DNA of 64,000 nt. It comes from Stomorhina lunata (Eukaryota > Arthropoda > Insecta > Diptera > Rhiniidae). Shown here piece after piece: positions 38,901 through 50,900 of the stretch. The stretch lies in NCBI GenBank assembly GCA_933228675.1, contig OW121743.1, positions 84,530,938 through 84,594,937 on the forward strand, written 5' to 3'. Below the pieces are notes generated by a model. It saw nothing but the letters and a program-made list of their open reading frames with translations. It made no database searches and was not told the origin of the DNA. The position numbers were made by a program, and so were the translations under genes. Each line of letters opens with the position of its first letter. Position 1 is the first letter of the stretch.

Positions 38901-41900
38901 ATTAATTCTGTCCCTCAAATAAGATATAATATGTGGTTTTCGCTCTGTCTAGAATTAGGGATAATCCTCCTGAAGAAAATGGCTAAGCAACCATCGAAAC
39001 GCGTCGTTCCCCACAAACATTTTTTTGATTTTATCAAAAAAAAAACTATTACAATTATAAATAATTGTAATAAATTGGGATCTTAGTGCAATACACTTTT
39101 ACTTTTTAACAATTTTAATATTTTGATTAAAAAATTGTAAAAGAAAAATCGTAAACAGCCTTTGCATTTACTTAAGTGACATAAATCAAGTGTAAATTAT
39201 TGAGTAGATGAAAAATTGAAAAAAAAATTATAAAGCACTAGATAAAATGAATACTGAAATTTTCAAACTGGACTTTGATATCCTGAATGTTTCATTAATT
39301 TCAATCTATTTGCAATTTCAACAAATTCGCAGACCATAAAAATTATTACAATTTCTGTGCTATGGCCCCAATTTCTATTAACCTAAATAACGTTAATAAT
39401 TACTTTTTACTAAAATAAAATATTTTAATGTTTTATTTATACAATATTTTCCAATTTCCGAATTGCAATTACATGCCACAATCCGCCACTGCCTAACACT
39501 ATAAAGCAGTTGTGGTTACATTGACCTCACCATATTGTAAATTTCCTTTAAGCAAATAGTTTGGTTTGAAAACTATTGAAACTATACGAAGAAATAGCAG
39601 CAAAAAAGCTATAACAAATAACCATTTACTATGTAGTCGTATTGCATAATATACACAGAGTTTTTCATTTCTTTTCTACATTTACATTTCTTTATTTAAC
39701 TTTTGTGTCCAAGCTGGAAAACAAAAAAAAAAAACGTTTCGAACAAATTGCAAACTTTTCATTACTTTGGCCTAAATAAACAGAGAGGAGCCAAAAGTAA
39801 CCAACCAACCGACCACCTAACCAAGAAACCTGATTGTAAGCCATGAACGAACTTATATTACAAGTGTGAGTCCATCATCAGTCCAACAAACGTGCGAATT
39901 TAACCTAAAGCAGAAACAAATAAAAACTTGTTATCATGACGTAGATCCTCCCTGACAAGAAACCGAAAGAAATAGTCAAGCTCCAATGAATGAATGAGTT
40001 GTGGAAAAATACAAAAGAAAATAAATTTTTTGCGCAAAAAAAAAAAACGAAAATAATAAAATTTAGTGAAAAACTAAAGAAATTATATTTCAGTTGAGTT
40101 TTTCTAAAGCCAACATTAACTCTTTGTAAATAGTGGTAAAACAGTTTGGAAATTATGTAATTTGTTGGTTTGAATGTGGGGTTGTGGAAACATTTGCGAA
40201 ATTTCAGGATTTCCCAATGTTTTATAATTTAAGTGAAAATTAAGGTTTGGTTACAAAAATATTTTATTTATTCGTTTATGAATTAGGAAGTTATCCTTTA
40301 AAACAAAAATTTTCGAAAACGTACGGGACCAAACTATCTCGAATTTCGATGCTCATACAATTTTTATACCCTTCACCACCATACCATACCTCCCATACAA
40401 AACACATTCTCAAAAGACGTTTATATACTTACACATAACAGCACAAAAACGTTAATAACTCTAAAGATAAATGCATTTGACTACTTAAACTTTGGATAGA
40501 CAAATATTTTGTAAACATAAACCAATAATCAAAATTTGGTAACAATCGGTCCAAAATTGACCCTTGCTCCCATACCAGGCCCTTGGCCGGAAGATGTAAA
40601 TCTCGAAATTTTGAAAAAATAGCACATAGTATGTGTATATATGTCTCTAAGACTTAAGGAAAACTTGTTTAATTGTTTGCCCATATTTGACCTTAGTAGT
40701 GAAGGGTATTATATAGTCGGGCTTGACCGACTAAAGCTTTTCTTACTTGTTATACTTACTTAATTGGCCTATATTTACAACCTGTTAAGGTCAAAGACAG
40801 AGCATTTTTTAAAATTTTATGCGCTTTGGTCTTGTGCTCATATTCTAAAATTTCGTTATCCAAGCTTTAAAAGATTTTCTTCTACTTGGTCTTTCCATTC
40901 TGCTGGAGCAGTTTCATCCATACGCACGACATGTCCTAGCCAACGCAGCCTCTGCTGGTTAGTGCGTTTATACAGCTCATGGTCAATATTAATTGTTGAC
41001 GCAGAAGGGTCCAAAGATTTTTGGTAGAATCTTCCTCTCAAAAACTCCAAGAATAGCTTTATCTGTCTGTCAAGTGGTTATAAGTGGTAATAACACTGGC
41101 ATTATAAGGGTTTTAACGAACGTAATTATGGTTCTTGCAGAGAGGGCTTTATTTCTTAGTTGCCTGCTTAGGCCAAAATACCATCGATTGACAAGTTTGA
41201 TTCTACGTTTGATTTCGAAACTTATGTTGTAGTCCTATAATATCGCCTAAACGAAAAGAGCTAGAGCAAGAAAACTTGTCAACAGTATTTCTTTAAAAAG
41301 TTTGGTATTGAAATTAGGCGAAATCGGATGACATTTGAGTATAGCTCCCATAAAACCCGGGAATTTCTTTAATATAGATAAATCGAATTTTAATATGTCA
41401 AGTTAATTTGAATCAGAGAAGTTTAATGCAACTATTTCTCAGTATTTACAAATTTATGGGAATCGGTCGTCATCTGACCATAGCTCTCATATAGATCCTA
41501 ACCTCGTAAGTCAGTTAAATGCTAATAAATATCAAATTATCGTAGACGATTTTGCGAAAATCGGTCCACATTTAAGCAAAGATGTCGCCACAAAGAGAAA
41601 AGAAGAAAAAAATCGTCGGCAGAGTTGCCGTTTTTTATACTTTTAACTAAAATAGGTATTTTTCAATTAAAAAATTTTTCTGAAGAAAATTTTTTTCAAA
41701 AAGAAGTGTATTTGCATTTGATCCCAAATCTGTTACATTTATTTATTATTTATTATTGATAAAAAGCCAAAAAACGTTTGCGGAGAAACCAAATTCCTCG
41801 ATGCGTTTCGATGGTTGGTTAAGCCATCTCTTCAGGAGGATTATCCCCAATTTAGACAGATCGAAAACCTCGCATTATTACTAAATTTACAAACATAACT

Positions 41901-44900
41901 TTTAAGAATTATGTTCATAAGCCAAAAAGTAAAATCGTAGATTATCGACTGAACAAAAACATACATTTTTCAGTTTTCATCTACCTTCACTTTTTATCAA
42001 TAAATTGGTCTGTTACATTAACAAATAAATGTAACAGATTTGGGATCAAATGCAAATACACTTCTTTTTGAATAATATTTACATCCCGACTATTTTGTTA
42101 TTTTTTGAGAAAATTTTTTTTATCAAAAATTTTTCTAAAAAAAAATTTTTTTATCAAAAATTTTTCTAAAAAAAATTTTTTTTATCAAAAATTTTTCTAA
42201 AGAAAATTTTTTTATCAAAAATTTTTATAAAGAAATTTTTTTTATAAAATTTTTTTTATCCAAAAATTTTTCTTAAGAAAATTTTTTTATCAAAAATTTT
42301 TCTATAGAAAATTTTTTTTTATCAAAAATTTTTCTATAGAAAATTTTTTTTATCAAAAAATTTTCTATAGAAAATTTTTTTTATCAAAACATTTTCTATA
42401 GAAAATTTTTTTTATCAAAACATTTTCTATAGAAAATTTTTTTTATCAATAATTTTTCTATAGAAAATTTTTTTACAAAAACTGTTCTATAGAAAGTTTT
42501 TTTATCAAAAATTATTCTATAGAAATTTTTTTATCAAAAATTTTTCTATAGAAAATTTTTGATCAAAAATTATTCTCTAGAAAGTTTTTCATCAAAAATT
42601 TTTCTATAGAAAATTTTTTCATCAAAAATTTTTCTATAGAAAATTTTTTTATCAAAAATTTTTCTATAGAAAATTATTTTATCAAAAATTATTCAATAGA
42701 AATTTTTTCATTAAAAATTTTTCTATAGAAAATTTTTTCATCAAAAATTTTTCTATAGAAATTTTTTCATCAAAAATTTTTCTAAAGAAAATTTTTTTAT
42801 CAAAAATTTGTCTATAGAAAATTTTTTTATCAAAAATTTTTCTATAGAAAATTTTGTTATCAAAAATTTTTCTATAGAAATATTTTTTATGAAAAATTTT
42901 TTTATAGAATCAAAAATTCTTCTTTTTCTATAAAAATTTGTTCATTAAAAATTTTTCTATAGAAATTTTTTTCATAAAAAATTTTTATATAATCAAAAAT
43001 TCTTCTATACAAAAGTTTTCTATGGAAAATTTTTTGTCAAAAATTTTTTTATGGAAAATTTTAATATCGAAAATTTTTTATATAAAGTTTTTTTATCAAA
43101 AATTTGTTAGAAAATTTTTGTACAAAAAATATTTCTATTGGAAAATATTTTTATCGAAAATTTTTTAATACAAAAAAAAATTTTTATCGAAAATTTTTTA
43201 ATAGAAAAAAATTTTGATCAAAAATTTTTCTAAAAAAAAATGTTTTTATCAAAAAATATTTTTATAAAAAATAATTTTTATCGAATAATTTAAAAAAAAA
43301 AAAATATTTTTATCAAAAATGTTTCTATAAAAAAGTATTGAATCAAAAATATTTTTTTATCTAAAAATTAAAAAATCTAAAATTGTTTAATATTAGAATT
43401 TATTTCTGTTTTGAAAAATATTCTCAAGAATGTTTACAAAAATAATAGTTCCGTGGCAACAATGTTTGAGATTATATTTCTTTGTTCTCTCGAACCTATA
43501 AATTGTATTTTGATTTTGTTTCTTGTATATTTTGTTTTTGTATTTTCTTTAACAAAGCGGCACCAACTGACTTTGCTAACATCCAAATTCCAACTAAATG
43601 CTTTTAATACTCATTTTCACGAGTATTATTAATGATCGTGTTATTTACGAAAATTAAAAAAAGTCTTCGGCTTCTGGTGGTATGGGCTGCCTACGCCTGC
43701 TTATAAATATTAACTCTCTAAAGGGACATAACGATCAGAATAGGATAAATAAAATCTAGTTTTCATTTGGGGTCACAATTAATGACTAAAAATAAAAAAT
43801 ACAAAAAAAAATAATATTACCTCTGCCTCCAGCGTGAATATCTATTATATATGCCTTCTAATGAATGTCTGAATCTGATGGTAAACCTTTTAACAAATCC
43901 AGTATCAACTTTATTCCATATTCTTTTAATACTTTCTTGCTCATTTTCAGACAACCTCTAATATAAAAACAGTCATTCTTAGGGTTAGAGGGAATATTCT
44001 ACTTGTTTAAATTGTCATGAAAATTATTTTATTCGAAAGAGAATATTTTGGCATTATAATTTATGACTTGTGGCTTATGACCGTCTCGGCTGGCTCGGAA
44101 CAATCGCTTCTAGCTTATAGGCGCTCCGCGGCGTAGACATGAACTTTACATATCCCCTCAAAAAAATAGTCTAGCGGTGTTTAACTTAAATTTTTATACT
44201 TCCTCTATAAAATATACCATTTCTTCTATCTTATCTCTTAAGGATAGTTTTTATATTTATTAGAGAAGTTTGGACAAAGACGGAATAGGAGGACAGCTTT
44301 GCCCCCCATACAAAAAATAACATTAATTGCCTTGTCCTCCTGATACTATTACTTAACAATGGAGTTAAAACCTTATTTTTAACAATGTACAAAGTTGGAT
44401 CATTAGGAAACATGTTCCACGCCATAACATAAAGTTTAAGAATCACTGTTATGCTGCTGCTGTAAAAGTGTTATACAGTATTTAATGATACTCATAAAAA
44501 AGAAAAATTACAGTTCAAAATAATTTTATTGAACATTGTTGAAATGACTGCAAATTGCACGATAATGATTGTTTATTAAAAATTTTTCAATAGAAATTTT
44601 TTTCATCAAAAATTTTTATATAGAATCAAAAATTCTTCTATACAAAAGTTTTCTATGGAAAATTTTTTTTCAAATTTTTTTTTATGGAGTTTTTTAATAT
44701 CGAAAATTTTTTATATAGTTTTTTTATCAAAATTTTTTTAGAAAATTTTTGTACAAAAAATATTTCTATTGAAAAATATTTTTATCGAAAATTTTTCAAT
44801 AGAAAAAAATGTTGATCAAAAATTTTTCTAAAAAAAAAAAATGTTTTTATCGAAAAATATTTCTATAAAAAATAATTTCTATCGAATAATTAAAAAAAAA

Positions 44901-47900
44901 ATAATTTTTTTTAAAAATGTTTCTATAAAAAAGTATTGAATCAAAAATATTTTTTTATCTAAAAAATTAAAAAATCTAAAATTGTTTAAATCAGAATTTT
45001 GAAAAATATTCCCAAGAATGTTTACAAAAATAATAGTTCCGTCGCAACAATGTTTGAGATTATATTTCTTTGTTCTCTCGAACCTATAAATTGTATTTTG
45101 ATTTTGTTTCTTGTATATTTTGTTTTTGTATTTTCTTTAACAAAGCGGCACCAACTGACTTTGCTAACATCCAAATTCCAACTAAATGCTTTTAATACTC
45201 ATTTTCACGAGTATTATGAATGATCGTGTTATTTACGAAAATTAAAAAAAAGTCTTCGGCTTCTGGTGGTATGGGCTGCCTACGCCTGCTTATAAATATT
45301 AACTCTTTAAAGGGACATCATTTGGGGTCACAATTAATGACTAAAAATACAAAATACAAAAAAAAAAAAACATAATATTGCCTCTGCCTCCAGCGTGAAT
45401 ATCTATTATATATGCCTTCTAATGAATGTCTGAATCTGATGGTAAACCTTTTAACAATACCAGTATCAACTTTATTCCATATTCTTTTAATACTTTCTTG
45501 CTCATTTTCAGACAATCTCTAATATAAAAACAGTCATTCTTAGGGTTAGAGGGAATATTCTACTTGTTTAAATTGTCATGAAAATTATTTTATTTGAAAG
45601 AAAATATTTTGGCATTATAATTTATGACTTGTGGCTTATGACCGTCTCGGCTGGCTCGAAACTACCGCTTCGAGCTTATAGGCGCTCCGCGGCGTAGACA
45701 TGAACTTTACATATCCCCTCAAAAAAATAGTCTAGCGGTGTTTAACTTAAATTTGTATACTTCCTCTATAAAATATACCATTTCTTCTATCTTATCTCTT
45801 AAGGATAGTTTTTACAGCTTTGCCCCCCATACAAAAAATAACATTAATTGCCTTGTCCTCCTGATACTATTACTTAACAATGGTGTTTTTAAACCTTATA
45901 AAACCTTATTTTTAACAATGTACAAAGTTGGATCATTAGGAAACGTGTTCCACGCCATAACATAAAGTTTAAGAATCACTGTTATGCTGCTGCTGTAAAA
46001 GTGTTATACAGTATTTAATGATACTCATAAAAAAGAAAAATTACAGTTCAAAATGATTTTATTGAACATTGTTGAAATGACTGCAAATTGCACGATAATG
46101 ATATAGTCTAACCATTTCTTTATTGATAATTTTCGTTACGCTTTTACGTGAAAATTTATCGCTTTTAAAAACAAAAAATCAAACATTTGTTTAAAGAGGA
46201 TGTAATGGGTGATTTTTTTAGAGGTATAGAACTTCGAATTGAAATAAAACACAAGAAAATCGTTTTAATGTCCATCAATTTGGCTTTATTAGAAGGATAA
46301 TTTTATGCCATTAATGTTTAAATATGATTTCGGGCATGTGGCCGCCGCGGCTGGCTCGAATAAAGCCAATTCTACAGGTCCAATTTTCAACAACTTTTTC
46401 GAGCATATGGGGCCTTATGTTGGCAATAACGCCACGAATGTTGGCTTCCAAGTCCCCTAACGTTTCTGGTTTGTTGGCGTAGACGAGCGACTTCACATAT
46501 CCCCAAAGAAAATTATCCAGTGGTGTCAAATCGCACGATCTTGGTGGCCAATTGACCAATTTGCGATGAAATTCAGCATCGAGATCAATCTCATTTTCGG
46601 CCCATACACCAAAATCACTACGCATTGCATGGTCTCGCGGCTTTAATTCTTGCACAAGCTGGATCTTGTAAGGTCGCAAGCCAAGATCTTTGCGCAAAAT
46701 CTTCCATAAAGTTGATGGACAAAGCTCCAATTGCTGTGCACGGTGGCGAATCGATTCATTTGGGTCCTCTTCAACACTTTGCTCTACAGCGGCAATTGTT
46801 TCTTCGGTGCGCACTGTTCGACGTCGCTGCGGATGCGTATTATCACATAGAGTAAACGTAGTGCGAAAACGATCCATGGTTAACCGAATTAATTGCTCTG
46901 ATGGACGATTATGTCGACCATAAAATGGACGGAGCTTGCGGTAAACTTTGCGAACTGAACCATTATTTTCGAAATAAATTTGCACGATTTGCAAGAGTTG
47001 TTCTTTTGTCAACCTGTTCATGATGAAATGGCAAACCAAACTAAATATTAATCACTTGACAGCTGACAAAATGGCCGCCAGTTAAAAAAGTGATGCCAAC
47101 TTAAAGTTCTATACCTCAATAAAAAACACCCGATATTTGCTAAACGTTTCACACCTATTACAACACTATTATAACATTTGGCATTTTATCAAAATTGTGG
47201 AAACTTTTTGAAATTTTAAAAATAACGGACAATGTCATTAACATATATTTTTATTGCGATTTGATAAGGCAGTTACAAAATTGTCTGTTAATTAATTATG
47301 CAATAAAGGCAATTAAAAATGTGCGTGAAATTTGCCTCAAAATTGAGGCAAAATGTAAAATTTATTTGCAAATAAATCAAATTAATTGCCACCTTAATTG
47401 AGATAAATGTTAACTAACAGAGGAAATCTATGTTAATTATACATTTGTAATGGCTATTGTTAAATATTTTCTAAACACACATTTTCCATACACAAAAGCA
47501 GCTGGTCATTATTATCAATAATAATAAAAGAAATTTCGCTATGTAATTTTTCATAATTTCTATTCATATCTAATGGTCTTTTATTACTTATTGCGAGTAC
47601 ATATGTTTTTGAATACTTACCCAATAAAATTTCAACAGTTGCCTCACTCATATAATCATGACAATCAAAAGTTTTGCCATTCTCTGCCTTAAGTTTACGC
47701 ACAACATTACGCGAATTTTCATTGAAAAGATCAATGAAACTCTTCAGCACGTTCAAATGGAATGTGGGTGCAATCAATTTGCGATGTGAACGCCATTTGT
47801 GACCTGGAAAATACAATATTATGTGTTTTTAACAAAGGAAAACATTACTAAATATTTATTACGATATTATATTACAATTAGAATATTTTTATTGTTATTT

Positions 47901-50900
47901 AAATACATTGTGATTACAAGCAAAAATATGCAAATTGTTACATCATTCTATTAAATTGTTTATTCATTATATTAAGGAGTGCTTAAACAAATTTCGTTGT
48001 GAATTGCGGTTTGCAAGGAAATATATGTCGAATTTGATTTTTAATTCCTCTTTATGGAAATTTTTTATTTGATACATATTTTAAAAATTCTATTGAAATT
48101 CAAAAACTTGGCAATTGAAACATTTACTACTGTCTACTTCCTTGTCATCAGCAGTCACCGACGTCAGCATCATGATTCTAACATAATATTTTTCAAGTGA
48201 CAGTTTTGAAATTTAACAACTGTCAAGTAGTATATTGAACTTTCTTAATGCTGTGAAAAGAATTGGAAGTTTGAAACTTATATTATGTAATAACTTACCA
48301 GTACTTATCAATAAACCATCTCCTAGCCATGGTTTGAAAAATTTATACTCTGAAGCTTTGTCTATGTACACCTGACTGCTTAGCAATATTTCTACGTCTC
48401 TGGGGTCGTAAATAAATATCACCAATTTTGGTCCAATCCACATTTTGGCCACATGTGGGAACTCCGCGCTTTTGCGTATGACAGTTTTAAAAACAGCTGA
48501 AATGTAGAAACACAGTATTAGTATTTTTATAGAAAAATAGGCCTTAAGTTTTATAAATTTTTTGTTATATATTTCGAACAGAGCTTCGAAAGGCTTAATT
48601 AAATATTAGCTTAATTCCTAGGAATTCAAAAATGATTTAACAATACCTTAAGTTTAATTCCCATAAAACAATTCAAAAAAATGTGTTGATTTTTAATTCT
48701 TAGTGAATTGATTCACATGAGAATTTAAAATCAACTTGAATGAATAAAATGTTTCTTCATTCCTCTACTCCAATTTGAATTAACATTTTTTATTCTTAAT
48801 TAAAACCAGTCCAAATTGAATTACAATATTTTTTGGTAATTCATTTTGTGCAAATCATTAGGGTGGATATAAACTAAAGATACTTGATTTTAAATCAAAA
48901 ACTTAAATTCTGACTTTTTCTGGGGAAAAGTTTTGAAAACTATACCACTCATTGAATAAAAGTATATCAAACCAAAAAAACGAAAATTGAAGTTTTAATT
49001 TATAGGGTATTATTGGATCAAGTATATTATTGGATCAAGATATAAAATAGAACAAAATTTATCATAACCTATTAAAATATTCTTATGTTTTATCAGAAAG
49101 CATACACATTTTATAAAAGTATGCATGTATTCTTTAATGCATGTATTCTTTAATTTTCGTTCAAAAAAAATGGAACTACCCTAATGTGGCTATTTCACGG
49201 CAAACTCGTGTATATTTTGCATTTATTTGTTAAACTATAACTTTTAAAAGATATTTAGCTATGCAGGAATAGAGTATTATTAATGGTCTTCAATTTATAA
49301 TGACTTTATCTTTACCAGAAATTCAATGAATGAAGGAATCTGCTTAATATAAAATTTATTTTAAAAAAAATTATAAAAAGAATTTATTTTTTGTGACATT
49401 AGTTTTTGTAAATACATACATATACATGTAAAATGTGCTGATATGTAAGAGTATATTATCTCTGGTTTTGTTGTGTTGCTGCGAAATAATGTATTTTATA
49501 TATTTTCGAATCTGTGTGAGATTATAGATTATGTGTACAGAAAATCTTTAGTTTTATGTGTATCTATATTTTATTTTAAATAGTTTTTCTGATCTTATGA
49601 CCAATAACAAAGAATTTTTTATTTTTTTAAATTTCGCCTAAGTCAACTTAATAAGTTTTCGAATTTTTCCACAAAAATGTTATTTGTATATGCCCTACAG
49701 GTCTAAAAAACATCGGTCCCTTCGCAAGAAGATATATTACATAGTTGAAATACATACACAGTTATGATGGAATTAGAATAGAATTACAAAATTCAGTATA
49801 ATTAGAAAATGTATATATACATATGTATGTATGTCGATAATGAATAAATCACATTTTAATCATATGACTTTTCATACATGTTTTTTAAACAAAGTGGACT
49901 TGGTTTTGTTAAAATCGAATAGGAAATCATCTCAGCTTAAAAACCCTTTTTAACCCAATAACTTAAGAAAGAGTCAATTCTTTATCCTCTAAAATGGGGA
50001 CTTTTTGTTAATGGGTATTAAATGATATTTAATCCCTAATGCAATCCTGAAACTTATTTTATGGTTAAGGACTTGTTTCGTTGAGATTTATTTTATTCCG
50101 CTCATTTATAGGTATCATATATTTTTGAACTGTAGGGTTCGTTTGAATATATTTATTTTTGTATGCCTTTACAAAATGATTTGTTTATAAAATTTTTAAT
50201 TATTTTTGTATTAGATTAAGAATTGAAATAATTTAAATTAAATCTAACTGATTTTAAATTCCCTAAGAATTAATTCTTAAAAGTTAAGGCTTATGACTTG
50301 ATTCAGGTGAATGTATTATGGAAATGATATAAACACTAAAATGAATTTGATTTTAAAATATGGAATTAGGAATTGAGCCTTTCGAACCTCTGATTTCGAA
50401 CCTTATTGGTTTAAAGTTGGAAAATATAAAATTTTAGCTAAATGCTATATTTTGTTTCAAAACTTTGTCCCAAAAGGGTCTAAATAATATTAAATAGTGC
50501 AGTATTTAATATTTATCATTAAATATTTGATAAACTAGCCCCCTAATTTATACACGAATAATAAAATTATTAAATTTAATATTGAAATTAAAGGAAATTT
50601 CTATGAATAATTTGATTTATAGACTTGTCATAGCATTATTTTTCGTTTCTGAATAAGGGAAACGAAAAATAATGTTAAGAAAAGTTAGAAACTTCAATCT
50701 TAAAAGAAGTAAATTCTTTAGAAAAAAGTAAAAAGATCGAAGCATAGGAAGAAGGCCCCTTACAAATATAATAAGACTAAAAAGGTTAACCAATTTTGAT
50801 AAAATTTGAAATGAATCACAAATATAGAATATTGGAGCATTGTAAGCTTTATTCCCTCATACAAGTATAATTCACTGTGCGCCAAGGAATTTTTTCCCGA

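Larger units (their letters stand above)
41622..43712 (-). mobile_element. Satellite-bodied mobile element, copy 3, with nested insertion
   Basis: Inverted relative to copy 1. The right end is at 41622-41690 (GTCGGCAGAGTTGCCG, TTATACTTTTAACTAAAATA), then an insertion of a 374-bp TIR element (41697-42070), then the 30-bp array (42075-43390), then the left-end domain (43392-43712, ending GGTATGGGCTGCC). At the right end CGGCA/TGCCG forms a small hairpin, which fits a Helitron-like end but is not proof. Confidence 0.65.
42931..46101. repeat. Tandem segmental duplication, two units of about 1.6 kb
   Basis: Unit 1 (42931-44565) and unit 2 (44566-46101) run in parallel: end of the 30-bp array, left-end domain of the satellite element, then TTGGGGTCACAATTAATGAC, a segment with CCTCTGCCTCCAGCGTGAAT, a mariner scrap (GTCTCGGCTGGCTCG, GGCGCTCCGCGGCGTAGACA), and a common end TGCAAATTGCACGATAATGA. 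Differences are a few percent plus indels, for example about 55 bp missing in unit 2 near 45815 and a short duplicated ACCTTATAAA in unit 2. Confidence 0.85.

Noticed and set aside
40247..40438. Open frame of 63 codons in Cyp4g15 intron 3
   Set aside because: It overlaps the end of a family B repeat and has no coding character.
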